Of a DNA stretch of 58,747 bases, positions 1-8,432 are shown in pieces. Position numbers and translations under genes: made by a program. The notes beneath the pieces are model-generated. The model did no database searches. It was not told the origin of the DNA and was given only the letters and a program-made list of their open reading frames with translations. Location of the stretch: positions 1 through 58,747 of the forward strand of contig NZ_LVYD01000078.1 in assembly GCF_002077945.1 (NCBI RefSeq), read 5' to 3'. Within the stretch, counting starts at the first letter, position 1. Each line of letters begins with the position of its first letter. The DNA comes from Niastella vici. GTDB taxonomy: Bacteria > Bacteroidota > Bacteroidia > Chitinophagales > Chitinophagaceae.

Positions 1-22
1 CTTGAGGCTTTTTCTTTTCGTG

Positions 23-106
23 TGCCCAGAACAGGAATCGAACCTGCACTCCCTTGCGAGAACCAGATTTTGAGTCTGACGCGTCTACCAGTTCCGCCAT
101 CTGGGC
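23..106 (-). tRNA. tRNA-Leu (anticodon CAA)
   Basis: On the minus strand the sequence folds as a class II tRNA of 84 nt. The acceptor strand GCCCAGA pairs with TCTGGGC and the discriminator base is A. The anticodon stem closes the loop CTCAAAA, giving anticodon CAA (codon UUG). A short variable arm precedes the T-arm with GTTCGAATC. CCA is not encoded. The extra-arm length and anticodon fit leucine. Confidence 0.95.
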
Positions 107-991
107 CTAAATAGCTTATAATTAATGAATTAAACCTCAATTACAAGCCTTTCAAAATCGGGAGGCAATATTACGACATTGAAAATTCCTGTCCAAAATA
201 CAGGCAGATTATTTTAAATAATTGTCAATCTTTTATTTACAACAACTCTTTTTGGGTAGGAAGACCTTCCTGATAAAATTCCAAACCTTTTGCCACATAG
301 GTAATTCTTTGGTGATCTTGCCACAAAGATACAAAGGAGCTGCATACGCTTGTAAAATGAGCGTTAAATACGCCGCGTATGGCAGGGGTACCCCGGCAGT
401 TGGCGGCATTCAACTATAGTTCAGCATTTTGGCAATATCTGGTTTCAACTATTAAATAACTATGGCCACCTTGCAAAGATTGGGGCTAAAGTTGTCAACA
501 CAAGACATAAATTTCTTTATATGCAGCAAAGTGACTCATTATGACACATCCGTAAGCAACTTTATAGCATCCCCTTCTAACTTTTCAACATAAGTGGCTA
601 ATTAAAGAGCATCCCTGAGCCACCTTGGTCCATATGTCGATCAAGATGGGACATAAGTATTCAACTTCAGACAATATGTGGCCAACCTATATCCAAAAGT
701 TGGCGAGAGATGACACATAATTACCTATGGAAGACCCATCCTGAGTTACGGATGATTCATTCAATACTACGGACGACCCTTAGTGTGTCACCGGTACGGC
801 ATAATGACTTAGTGATATACTATAACGATTGAAAGATAACTCATTTTGACTGAGGGATGATCCATAATGAGCCAGGGTAATTACAAATACTGGTAGACGG
901 TATGAAAACAAAAAGAGGGGTAAGTAAAAACAAACCCCGGCTCTCATTTCAAACTAAGCAACCAATAAGAGAACACTTAAAATTTATAACC
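107..991. other. Gene-free stretch
   Basis: I see no convincing gene in about 880 bases. The longest open frame (222-419, +) has no recognisable domain and low-complexity composition. Positions 480-900 carry scattered variants of short words such as GACACAT, CATAATGA and AAGTTGG, but no clean tandem or inverted repeat. It may be old decayed sequence belonging to the degraded locus to its right. Confidence 0.4.
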
Positions 992-1187
992 CTATGACAA
1001 ACTTGCTATTGCTATTTTCAGTTTACTTTCTTCCAACATCTCAGTAAGAAATTCATCTACCTTTTCTTTTGTTATCCCAGGCATGCAGATCCATATGCGT
1101 GCACTCCCCTTCTGTTGCCAGTTGCCATTTTTGACAAAGCGCGGCAGAGGGTGCTGAAAAAACTACCGTAATGGCATTCTCATATAG
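992..1187 (-). pseudogene. Remnant of PLP-dependent (probably histidine) decarboxylase C-terminus
   Basis: Two overlapping minus-strand frames together read like the last 55-60 residues of a group II PLP-dependent decarboxylase. The first frame gives ENAITVVFSAPS and KWQLATEGECTH. After a frameshift near 1085-1105 the second frame gives ICMPGITKEKVDEF and ends at a TAG (992-994). The patterns NxITVVF...KWQLAT.G..H and MP.xT.E..D.FL are what I recall from the C-terminus of histidine decarboxylases. The rest of the enzyme is missing: the remnant joins directly to a promoter region near 1185 that is shared with the PEP synthase remnant at 2973. A deletion plus frameshift makes it non-functional. 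The exact substrate is an inference; another amino-acid decarboxylase is possible. Confidence 0.55.
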
Positions 1188-1345
1188 TTTTTGTAGTCTT
1201 ATTTAAATGCAAAAGTTTAAAAAATAGTTATTACAACCAATAGATTTAATTTTTATGGTATAAAAAACTATTTTTTAGTTTCTTTGTAGTGGTTTAAATG
1301 CTTTCGAGTTACTATTAACTGCTTTCACAATAAAAAAAACTATTA
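1181..1345. repeat. Duplicated divergent promoter region, copy 1
   Basis: This interval matches 2971-3134 closely at both ends and at the same spacing. Shared words include CATATAG, TCTTATTT, AATGCAAAA, TTTAAAAAATAG, ACCAATA and, at the other end, CTTTCACAA followed by AAAAAAAACT. In copy 1 it separates the decarboxylase remnant (minus) from the Lrp-type regulator (plus). It likely holds the promoters and the binding sites of that regulator (inference). Confidence 0.7.
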
Positions 1346-1839
1346 TGATCACAGAACTTGACGACATTGACATTCGCATTCTCGACCTGTTGCAACATGA
1401 TGCCCGCACTACTACCAAGGAAATGGCCGATAAACTGGGGTTAACAGTTACTCCGGTATCGGTTCGCATCCGTAAACTGGAAGAGGCCGGCTATATTAAG
1501 CGCTACGTGGCCATTCTCGATAAAGACAAGATCGAAAAAAGCCTGATCGCCTTTACCAGCATTCAATTGAGAGAACATTCCCAGGACGCCCTTCGTTCTT
1601 TTGAAAAGGCCGTTACAAAAATGCGCGAAGTAATGGAATGCCACCGGCTTACCGGGCGAACAGATTTCCTTTTAAAAATAGCCATCCGTGATATGAATGA
1701 ATATAACAACTTCCTAATGGACAAACTGGCCAAACTGGCCAACATCGGTTCGGTACAATCCCATTTCGTGCTCTCGGAAGGCAAGGCAGAAACAGCCTAT
1801 CCGCTTACGTTGAATATTCAAAAAGAAAAGGGTAAGTAA
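1345..1839 (+). CDS. Lrp/AsnC family transcriptional regulator
   Basis: The 164-residue protein has the full Lrp/AsnC layout. An N-terminal winged helix-turn-helix (about residues 5-55) contains DIDIRILDLLQHDART and KEMADKLGLTVTPVSVRIRK. A C-terminal RAM/ligand-binding domain (about 70-150) contains the usual V..CH.LTGR.D.LLK pattern. Such proteins form octamers and sense amino acids. It lies divergent from a decayed decarboxylase, and the same intergenic sequence recurs before the PEP synthase remnant, so it probably once controlled both (inference). It looks intact: the ATG at 1345 fits the domain start and the length is normal for the family. No ligand can be assigned from sequence. Confidence 0.92.
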   Translation: MITELDDIDIRILDLLQHDARTTTKEMADKLGLTVTPVSVRIRKLEEAGYIKRYVAILDKDKIEKSLIAFTSIQLREHSQDALRSFEKAVTKMREVMECHRLTGRTDFLLKIAIRDMNEYNNFLMDKLAKLANIGSVQSHFVLSEGKAETAYPLTLNIQKEKGK

Positions 1840-1884
1840 ATACAAACCCTTTTTGTGAATTATACTAATTGTTACATGTGAAAC

Positions 1885-2973
1885 CTAAAGACCTGAAGCA
1901 ACCATATTTTCTGTACTTACTATTTTGTTGCTGTTCTTTTCTGAATGACTTATTCCGGGCCTTGCCTGCACTATAAATAATTCTTTGCTTAAACCATCGA
2001 TGGCCCATTCAATATCCATTGGTGTATATTTTTCCAATATACTGCTATAGTACTCTTCGATCTTAATTACCAGGCTGGCTAATTGCAGCACTATGGTATC
2101 ATCCAAACAAAAACGGGCCTGCAACTCTTTCTCAATAGGAATAACTTTCACTCTTTCACTGGCATTCTCTCCATACACCATTATTTTATCTTTTACACCC
2201 ATTCATTTTTCAATGGGCAGGGGCGATCCTGCTTTTAAGGCTGATTTACTAATTATATATGCATCTGGCAATACACCTCCATGCACAATCAATTCGCCCA
2301 GCCCGTACGAGCCATTAATAACGAGCGCTTCTTTATACCCGCTTTCTGTATTCAGGGAAAAGGCCACACCGCTGGCGCCCAGGTCGCTTCGCACCATCTT
2401 TTGAACACAAACTGAAAGGCCGGCCTTCAGATGGTCGATACCGGCGTTTTGCCTGTACAACATGGCCCTGCCGGTAAAAAGAGAAGCAAAACAATTTCGA
2501 ATGGCATCGAGCAAGGCAGCCGGACCAACAACATTTAAATACGCTTCGTGCTGGCGTGCAAAACTGGCATATGTCAGTCCTTCGGCAACAGCAGAAGAGC
2601 GAACGGCCACGTCGGTTGCATCCTGGCCAAAGGCCTCAGATAACTCAAAATATGTTTCAATAATTTCCTGTGATAATTCAGGCAGGAAGCTTGCATTGCT
2701 GATAAGGCCTCTTATTTTTTGTGCAGCCCTTTGAAATGATCCGGAATTGGCAAGATCAATTTCGCTGAGGATACTGCTGATCACCGAACCCAATGCATTA
2801 TAGCTAATGAAGGAATTATAAGCGTTTACAGTAATCACAAAACCCGGCGGTATTTTGATCCCTGTTTTTGTTATCTGTTGAAGTATTTCACCTAATAAGG
2901 CATTTTTTTCACCCACCAGGTCAGTATCCTGTATACCCACCTGGTTTAGCAGCAATACGTTACTCTTATTCAT
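1885..2973 (-). pseudogene. Truncated phosphoenolpyruvate synthase (PPDK N-terminal domain) with in-frame stop
   Basis: The frame encodes only the ATP-grasp-like N-terminal domain of PEP synthase/pyruvate phosphate dikinase. Visible motifs are LVGEKNALLGE, IPPGFVIT, DVAVRSSAVAEGL and, near the end, DIEWAIDG followed by LFIVQARPG. The frame is interrupted by a TGA at 2203-2205 after SPLPIEK and resumes immediately with MGVKDKIMVYG in the same frame. It stops for good at 1885, after about 360 codons, where the phosphohistidine and PEP-binding domains of a usual ~800-residue enzyme should follow. An enzyme reduced this way cannot complete phosphotransfer. I therefore read it as a pseudogene, although the separate ATP-binding half could still be expressed from 2973. 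Confidence 0.75.
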
Positions 2974-3134
2974 ATAGCTTTTGCAATCTTATTTGAATGC
3001 AAAATTTTAAAAAATAGCTATTGCGACCAATACATTTCATTTTTGCAGTAAAAAAAACTAAAAACTCCCATTAAAAAATGAAATTGAAATCTTTTACGGT
3101 GCTTAAAGGCACTTTCACAACAAAAAAAACTTTT
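2971..3134. repeat. Duplicated divergent promoter region, copy 2
   Basis: This is the second copy of the sequence at 1181-1345. It starts at the PEP synthase start codon and ends in CTTTCACAACAAAAAAAAC, where copy 1 runs into the Lrp gene. Here no regulator gene follows, only unrelated sequence to 3220. This suggests duplication of a whole decarboxylase/regulator unit followed by loss. Confidence 0.65.
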
Positions 3135-3220
3135 CTTCCCCTGCCCTGGTCAAAAAGAAAAGAGCAGGTAAGCACCTGGCACATGAGCCCCTTTTGTTGC
3201 CTGTCTCGCTTTAGTTGTCA

Positions 3221-3775
3221 TTATCTTGTGGGCTCATAATAAAGAGTTATGGCGCCACTACCAAAGGTTTTCGTCCTTAAAAGCTTAAGGTTAAGGTTAA
3301 TTCTATTGTCTATGTTTTTTAATAATGGCAGGCCGCTTCCCGCTATAACCGGGTGAATACAGAGCTGGAATTCATCAACTAAACCAAGATTCAATGATGC
3401 TACAATTAAACTCGGGCTGCCAACTAAAATATCTTTTCCTGGTTGTTGCCTGAGTGCCAGCACTTCTTCTTTAAGGCTGCCCTTTGCCACCCGCGTATTT
3501 TTCCACGTTACATTTTTCAGTGTGTGCGAAAAAACAATTTTGGAAATATTGTCTATTGTTTCTGCAAATTCATCAATTGATTTGTTACCAGTAGGATTTT
3601 CTACTACAGTTGGCCAATATTCCATAAGCTGGTATGTTATTCTTCCGTATATAACGGCGTCTGCACTTTTTAACAGCTCATTGTAATGTTGATGAATTTC
3701 ATCATCTGCAACTACTGCTGTATGATCACAAAACCCATCCAATGTCATATTGATTGCTGCAATTACTTTTCTCAT
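3221..3775 (-). CDS. Dihydrofolate reductase / RibD C-terminal domain family protein
   Basis: The 184-residue protein matches the single-domain DHFR-like (RibD_C) family common in Bacteroidota. The start MRKVIAAINMTLDGF is the typical first strand and loop. ADAVIYGRITYQLMEYWP is the conserved helix with the GR.TY motif. KDILVGSPSLIVASL is the nucleotide-binding G.P/G.L region, and the end has LYYEP. The family is thought to bind NADPH, but substrates are mostly unknown. It is usually monocistronic, as here. A true folate role cannot be claimed. Confidence 0.88.
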   Translation of the reverse strand: MRKVIAAINMTLDGFCDHTAVVADDEIHQHYNELLKSADAVIYGRITYQLMEYWPTVVENPTGNKSIDEFAETIDNISKIVFSHTLKNVTWKNTRVAKGSLKEEVLALRQQPGKDILVGSPSLIVASLNLGLVDEFQLCIHPVIAGSGLPLLKNIDNRINLNLKLLRTKTFGSGAITLYYEPTR

Positions 3776-3852
3776 ACTATTTGTTTTAAATCAATTATCA
3801 ATCTTCTTTTTTTCAAAGGCAGTATTCGATCAACGTAGGCATAAGTCATTTT

Positions 3853-4158
3853 TTAAACGCCTACCTGAAAAAGCGTATCTACATCTGCTTCCTTATCTGC
3901 GTAACTATACACCGTCCAGCCTTTTTCAGCTAATGCGTTCAAGAGCGTTCTGGCTAAATTTTGAGCCAGCATTAATGCCTGAAAAGAATCGTCCCCGTTA
4001 ACATCTGACAGATCCTCAAACAAACCTTTTAACTGAATTGGGCAGGCCCAGGAACCATCTTCTTTTTGATAGGGTTGCCCAATACGTAAATTCACTTCTT
4101 TTACCTCTTCATCTGTATTTTTCAAGTATAATGTTCTTTCAGCAATGTAGATACGCAT
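3853..4158 (-). CDS. Small uncharacterised protein (DUF6968-like)
   Basis: The 101-residue protein starts MRIYIAERTLYL and has a conserved-looking core with VNLRIGQPYQ, WACPIQLKGL and a helix SFQALMLAQNLARTLL. This layout (a strand with RIG.P, then W.CP..I.GL, then a D.FQAL..A helix) recalls the DUF6968 family, but I cannot verify that. No signal peptide or membrane segment is seen. It stands alone, 77 bp upstream of the DHFR-like gene on the same strand, and could be co-transcribed with it. Function unknown. Confidence 0.7.
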   Translation of the reverse strand: MRIYIAERTLYLKNTDEEVKEVNLRIGQPYQKEDGSWACPIQLKGLFEDLSDVNGDDSFQALMLAQNLARTLLNALAEKGWTVYSYADKEADVDTLFQVGV

Positions 4159-4208
4159 AATTTATTTGAATTAATAAAGGTGAATACAGAAAAAACGCTG
4201 ATTAATAG

Positions 4209-5129
4209 TCAGGGTTTCACGTTATCCTTTCCATCCTCTATATCAACTATTCTTTGCCAAAGTTGTAATTTATTCACGCCGGCATAACCACTTTCCTGGG
4301 CGTCGTTCAATTCAATAACTATCCAATCTCCATCTTCCTTTTTTGCCATATCAACCACCAAAAATGGAACATCGACCATTTTTGAAATTTCTTCTGCCAA
4401 TTTAATAATGTGTGATCTTTCGTTAACAGTCAGTTCAACTTTTTCAAATTCCGTCCAATAGTGCCCAACTCCAACGGCTCTATTTTTCCAAAGGAATATT
4501 CTAAATTCTTTTGATGGTTGAATTTTGTCACCGACACGTTCTGCTATCTTTTCCAGTTTTATAAAATCCCGGCAGATCAAACGTTGCCAACCAAGAACGT
4601 TATCCTGCTTCCAATAATTTAGAATATTTTCTAATTCAGCCAGGTTATTAGCAATACTCATGGCTTGATTATGCCTGTTTGTTTGCCGTTCGCCTTTTAT
4701 GAAAACAGGAAATGTAAATTCTGCCAGGATTGCTTCTGCCGTGGGTAGCGTATCATACCAAACACTTCTTGCTGTAAATTCTTTTATTTTAGGATACCAA
4801 TTAGGTAATAAGGAGGCCATGGAATGTTGCCTGACTGAATTAACTAAACGCAAATCGAGTTCCATTAGTGCATTAGCCAAATTTTCATATGCTGAAATTG
4901 CCCCTATTCTAAGAACGACAGGGAGTGTTGTGTTGGTTATAACTGGTTTTGTTTCAAAATACTGTCTGAAATCAAAATCATATATGTCAAAATTTGTTTT
5001 GTGATATGCAACACAAACTGTTCCATTTATTTCAATAAGCGTTCTCAATATTTCTCCTGAATGCACCATTATAAGGGGGACTTTATAGTTGAATTTAAGA
5101 ACTAATATTGATTCTGAACAATTTGACAA
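4209..5129 (-). CDS. ATP-grasp domain protein
   Basis: The 306-residue protein has features of the ATP-grasp fold in its second half. FPVFIKGE (about 145-152) is the usual phosphate-anchoring lysine strand. EFRIFLWKNRAVGVGHYW (about 211-228) is the middle strand pair. DWIVIELNDAQESG (about 276-289) carries the metal-binding E.ND motif. ATP-grasp enzymes join a carboxylate to an amine or thiol using ATP; the substrate here is unknown. A later start (Met at 5069, MVHSGEIL) is possible. The 5129 start is kept because the first 20 residues look like a beta strand in frame, and it leaves room for the divergent gene beginning near 5164. Confidence 0.72.
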   Translation of the reverse strand: MSNCSESILVLKFNYKVPLIMVHSGEILRTLIEINGTVCVAYHKTNFDIYDFDFRQYFETKPVITNTTLPVVLRIGAISAYENLANALMELDLRLVNSVRQHSMASLLPNWYPKIKEFTARSVWYDTLPTAEAILAEFTFPVFIKGERQTNRHNQAMSIANNLAELENILNYWKQDNVLGWQRLICRDFIKLEKIAERVGDKIQPSKEFRIFLWKNRAVGVGHYWTEFEKVELTVNERSHIIKLAEEISKMVDVPFLVVDMAKKEDGDWIVIELNDAQESGYAGVNKLQLWQRIVDIEDGKDNVKP

Positions 5130-5163
5130 GTTCTATATTTGTCAACTATACAAAAAGCGAAGC

Positions 5164-5478
5164 TTGAAAGCAATCAAAATACAAATCGTACAATTTATCA
5201 GCGGCCATCAACCAGGTTTTGTGGAGTGCAGGTTTTATGACGTTATGAATAAAGAACATATCGTTCAGGAGAAAGTCCTGGTTGTTACCCAAAAAAATCT
5301 GGACGCCAACAGCGAGTATCCACAAGATGGGGTAATTGCCTATGAAATTGTAAGTGAGCGGAAAAACGCAGCAGGAAAAACAATAGTTACCCTTGACACT
5401 TCAAAGCCGTGGGATATTGACACTACTGAAGGGCTTACACAATTTGACCTGTTTGAAGAACAGTTGACAGAACATTAA
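5164..5478 (+). CDS. Small conserved protein of unknown function
   Basis: The protein of about 104 residues begins KAIKIQIVQFISGHQPGF if the TTG at 5164 is used. An in-frame ATG at 5089 would add 25 residues but would overlap the divergent ATP-grasp gene, and the extra residues look unlike protein. Recognisable stretches are FVECRFYD, VTQKNLDANSEYPQDGVI and KPWDIDTTEGL. They read like a compact beta-rich domain that I believe recurs in Bacteroidota, with no assigned role. A perfect hairpin follows 25 bp after the stop. Confidence 0.65.
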   Translation: MKAIKIQIVQFISGHQPGFVECRFYDVMNKEHIVQEKVLVVTQKNLDANSEYPQDGVIAYEIVSERKNAAGKTIVTLDTSKPWDIDTTEGLTQFDLFEEQLTEH

Positions 5479-5502
5479 AGAGGGGCTTCGAAAGCTATAT
5501 AA

Positions 5503-5541
5503 GCCAAAAGTTCCTGCCGCGTTACGACAGGAACTTTTGGC
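5503..5541. terminator. Hairpin between convergent genes
   Basis: GCCAAAAGTTCCTG and CAGGAACTTTTGGC form a perfect 14-bp stem with an 11-nt loop, between the stops of two convergent genes. There is no clear T-run on either side, so factor-independent termination is probable but not certain. Confidence 0.6.
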
Positions 5542-5585
5542 AGATTCATGCATTTAAAGGCAGCACATTAAAGAAAAAAAACAGT

Positions 5586-5912
5586 TTATTTCCTGACGAG
5601 GGGTCTGCCCTGCCCATCTTTAAAATTTTCTGTAATGATCATAATTAAGTCTACCAACGCCCAAATACCACAACCTCCCAGGGTAAATAACTGGGCAATG
5701 CCAATACCAGTCTTTTTAGTATAGAAGCTATGAATTCCCAGTCCACCTACAAAAAAGCAAAGCAGCAGGGTTGTCAGCCAGTCATATCCTTCAGCAGCGA
5801 CGGCATTATGTGCTCTTGCAGCTGTTTGTGAAAAATTGTGTGTAGGTACGCCGCATTTAACACATACAACGGCTTTGTCATCAATTTGGGTTCCGCAATT
5901 TGAACAAAACAT
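5586..5912 (-). CDS. TM2 domain protein with N-terminal zinc ribbon
   Basis: The 108-residue membrane protein starts with a zinc ribbon MFCSNCGTQID...VVCVKCG (two CxxC pairs, residues 3-20). A TM2 domain follows, with two hydrophobic helices: WLTTLLLCFFVGGLGIHSFY and GIAQLFTLGGCGIWALVDL. Between them is the family's short loop with FY..KTG. The C-terminal DLIMI motif and DGQGRP tail are standard. TM2 proteins are small inner-membrane proteins without a firm function. The gene looks intact and monocistronic. Confidence 0.93.
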   Translation of the reverse strand: MFCSNCGTQIDDKAVVCVKCGVPTHNFSQTAARAHNAVAAEGYDWLTTLLLCFFVGGLGIHSFYTKKTGIGIAQLFTLGGCGIWALVDLIMIITENFKDGQGRPLVRK

Positions 5913-5992
5913 AGTAAGGGGTTTAATATTTTACACATGATAAGGATAAATTTCTATAAAGTAAAAGGAAGTCTTTTTTATCTTAGCCAATT

Positions 5993-6856
5993 ATGCCGGT
6001 AAAAACATTCATAGCCAAAATCTGTATTTCAGCCTTCTTAATAATTGGGCCAGGGTTGCTTGCTTCCTTTACTCAAAAGGAAATTGTATGGGTAGCTATT
6101 GGTGACTCTATCACTTACCTGAACGATCACCCCAACGAAACAGGGAATCGTGTTACCAAAGGGTATTTAAGCGATGTAGTTGCTGCATTGCCCGACTTAC
6201 ATTATATCAATCAGGGACATAACGGCTGGAAGTCGAGCGATATAGCCGGCAAGATCGAGCAACTGGGCCTGGTGAAAGCAGAGATCTATTCAATATTCCT
6301 GGGCACAAACGACTGGTGGGCCGGCCGGCCTGTAGGGAGCGTCGATGATTATAAAAATAATACAGGTACTGGTTCTTTATTCGGGTCATTCAGGATTATC
6401 ATCGATAAAATACGCCAATTAAACCAGGAGGCGAAAATAATACTCATAACGCCTATGCAGCGGAATGATTTTGTTTATTTATTCAATGCCACTAATAACG
6501 CATATGGTTCCTATAAAACTAAAAACGGGCAATCACTGGAAGCGTTTGCCAACGCAGTGATCACTATTGGGAAAATGGAAAATATACCAGTTGTCGACCT
6601 CTATCACGATCCGCGGCTTAAACTGAAGTACCTGGTTAACTTCAAACGTTTAAAAAATCCCCACACGGGTAAATATAAAAATTATCATTACCCCAAATTC
6701 ACCAAAATACCATTTGACCCCGCAAACGATGAATACCCCTACCCTTCCACTGCTGTAAATATTACTTATGACGGCTTACATCCATCCGATAAAGGAAATG
6801 AGATCATTGCAGAAAAGATAATAAAAACGTTGAGGGAGATTGGAGTTTCGGAATGA
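5993..6856 (+). CDS. Secreted SGNH/GDSL-type hydrolase
   Basis: The 287-residue protein has an N-terminal signal peptide (hydrophobic CISAFLIIGPGLLASF, about residues 11-26) and all four SGNH blocks. Block I is the serine in AIGDSITYL. Block II is the glycine in NQGHNGWKSSD. Block III is LGTNDWWAG. Block V is DGLHPSDKGN with the catalytic Asp/His pair. It should be a periplasmic or secreted esterase/lipase-like enzyme; acetyl esters on carbohydrates are a common substrate in Bacteroidota but are not proven here. The gene stands alone, with a convergent neighbour 30 bp away. Confidence 0.9.
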   Translation: MPVKTFIAKICISAFLIIGPGLLASFTQKEIVWVAIGDSITYLNDHPNETGNRVTKGYLSDVVAALPDLHYINQGHNGWKSSDIAGKIEQLGLVKAEIYSIFLGTNDWWAGRPVGSVDDYKNNTGTGSLFGSFRIIIDKIRQLNQEAKIILITPMQRNDFVYLFNATNNAYGSYKTKNGQSLEAFANAVITIGKMENIPVVDLYHDPRLKLKYLVNFKRLKNPHTGKYKNYHYPKFTKIPFDPANDEYPYPSTAVNITYDGLHPSDKGNEIIAEKIIKTLREIGVSE

Positions 6857-6886
6857 TGGTAAAGAAAGATATCCTTAACTGTCATG

Positions 6887-7642
6887 TCAAAATACCCATC
6901 TGACAGGCTTTATTTCTTTCAATTTGTCCGCATAGAAGTCAAGCGCTTCTATAACTGTCTCAAAAAACCGCCCACCCTCTCCGGTATCATTGTATGAAAC
7001 ATAAAACTTACCAAGTGATGCAGGCACCTCATCACTATACATTACCGGAACGATATAAGTGCCAAGCTTCCAGGTTTCTTTTATGTCTTTGTCTATGCTG
7101 AACCTTAGCCAATAATGACTTGTGAATGGAAAATAACATTCAAAAGCTTTATGCCGTTTAGCTTTATTTAGCATCTCTAAATATCTTTCATTCCATTCTG
7201 CCCATTTCCAAAACCTTGTATTATTAAAGAACATATTCTTAACCTTTGTCCAGGCCTTATCAATATCGGCATTTGGGTTTTTATGCTCAAAGTCTGAATA
7301 CAATTCGAGTTCATCAAATTCGCTTTTGATGGCTGAAATGTTTTTTTGTTTGTCAACCCATAGATCTATAACAACTGCAAGCCGTTCAAGGTCGGTAAAT
7401 AATCCTCTTGCAAAACAGTTCTCATAGTTTTGCTTCTCTGTTCGCTCAAAAAGCACAATTGAAAAGTCATTTTCAGTAAAAGCAAACTCAGTTCTGAAAC
7501 TTCTACCTGGCTTACCATAAAAAGAATACCTGCCGGGAAATGTTCCGTCAATTGTTGAAGCTAACTTCACATTGGAATTTAACTTATCAAGCCGTCTTTG
7601 TATTTCGTTTGATAAATGCACGATCGTCTTTTTAAAAAACAT
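6887..7642 (-). CDS. Uncharacterised protein, possibly DUF6193-like
   Basis: The 251-residue soluble protein is rich in aromatic and charged residues. Its C-terminal half contains CYFPFTSHYWLRFS, a GTY strand and GEGGRFFETVIEALDFYA. This fits the pattern I recall for DUF6193-type proteins (FTSHY.L.FS ... EG..F.T..EAL), but the match is tentative. Its start ATG overlaps the stop of the upstream gene by one base (TAATG), so the two are translationally coupled and probably act together. No catalytic motif is visible. Confidence 0.65.
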   Translation of the reverse strand: MFFKKTIVHLSNEIQRRLDKLNSNVKLASTIDGTFPGRYSFYGKPGRSFRTEFAFTENDFSIVLFERTEKQNYENCFARGLFTDLERLAVVIDLWVDKQKNISAIKSEFDELELYSDFEHKNPNADIDKAWTKVKNMFFNNTRFWKWAEWNERYLEMLNKAKRHKAFECYFPFTSHYWLRFSIDKDIKETWKLGTYIVPVMYSDEVPASLGKFYVSYNDTGEGGRFFETVIEALDFYADKLKEIKPVRWVF

Positions 7643-7998
7643 TATTCCCCCTCCTGCCGCACAAAAATATGCTCAGGAAGGTCGCCAAAAACAAATTCGG
7701 TCACCTGGCATAACCACATGCGCTGGTTGATCGCCTGCCCTTTGTATGTTTTCATCAAATAATAGCCACCGCCAATTTCGGGCTCGCATTTTTCGGTTAA
7801 CACCAGCTCATCGGCGCCTTCAAATGGTTCGGTTGAGATGGTCAGGGATACAGAATCACCATTTTCTGCCATCACATCCAACATCGTATCGGCCCCATCA
7901 ACCATTTGCAGATCACCGGCGCTTCCTCCCTGTTCTATATATTCCGGCAGGTCGATGAACCAGAACTGCCCGATCTTTATAAACCTGTATTCTTTCAT
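7642..7998 (-). CDS. Small uncharacterised protein coupled to downstream gene
   Basis: The 118-residue protein has the segments WFIDLPEYIEQGG, DLQMVDGADTMLD and GGGYYLMKTYKG. The W.IDLP...GG...LMVDGA pattern resembles a family of small uncharacterised proteins (DUF6717-like, from memory). It is first in a two-gene operon with the 251-residue protein, sharing one base at the TAATG junction. No signal peptide or membrane span. Function unknown. Confidence 0.68.
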   Translation of the reverse strand: MKEYRFIKIGQFWFIDLPEYIEQGGSAGDLQMVDGADTMLDVMAENGDSVSLTISTEPFEGADELVLTEKCEPEIGGGYYLMKTYKGQAINQRMWLCQVTEFVFGDLPEHIFVRQEGE

Positions 7999-8127
7999 AA
8001 GCAGCAGTTATAACACCAAATCTAATAAATCCCTCATAAAATAACAACTATCGCTATTGGGCATATGTTTCCAATGGCTGCTGCGGTGGGCGAATGTTAA
8101 CCATTTTTTTATTTTCAAAAGTATTTT

Positions 8128-8135
8128 TATATTTG
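8128..8135 (+). promoter_or_regulatory. Candidate -7 element and operator of the sdpR-like gene
   Basis: TATATTTG matches the Bacteroidota -7 consensus TAnnTTTG, about 30 nt before the start codon. The next 30 bases (CTAAATATATAAATATCTAAAC) are AT-rich with repeated AAATA/CTAAA words. They could be the autorepressor's operator. A good -33 box is not evident. Confidence 0.4.
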
Positions 8136-8165
8136 TCTAAATATATAAATATCTAAACATGAGGA

Positions 8166-8432
8166 ATGAACACTATATTTAAAGCCCTCAATGACCCAAC
8201 GCGGCGGGAAATACTTCAACTGCTGAAGGACCGTGACCTAACGGCCGGGGAGATTGCTGATCAATTTAACATCTCCAAACCCAGCATTTCCCACCATCTT
8301 GACCTGCTGCGGCAGGCAGACCTGGTACAATCCGTCAAAGAAGGACAATTCATTTATTACTCCCTGAATACGACCGTAATGGATGAGATCCTAACATGGC
8401 TTATGCAATTCAGGAAAAAAAAGAAAAAATGA
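8166..8432 (+). CDS. SdpR-like ArsR-family autorepressor
   Basis: The 88-residue winged helix-turn-helix protein has the ArsR core LNDPTRREILQLL, then GEIADQFNISKPSISHHLDLLRQADLV and the wing VKEGQFIYYSLN. The metal-binding Cys motif of ArsR proper is absent, as expected for the SdpR branch. It overlaps the following sdpI-like gene by four bases (ATGA at 8429-8432). In Bacillus, SdpR represses its own operon and is sequestered at the membrane by SdpI when the SdpC toxin is present. The pairing here suggests the same logic, although no SdpC homologue lies nearby. Confidence 0.9.
   Translation: MNTIFKALNDPTRREILQLLKDRDLTAGEIADQFNISKPSISHHLDLLRQADLVQSVKEGQFIYYSLNTTVMDEILTWLMQFRKKKKK

Noticed and set aside
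222..419. 65-residue open frame on the plus strand
   Set aside because: No domain, no ribosome-binding site, composition like random sequence.
2203..2205. TGA as a selenocysteine codon in the PEP synthase remnant
   Set aside because: The enzyme family has no selenocysteine at this place, no selenocysteine insertion hairpin was seen, and the gene is truncated anyway.
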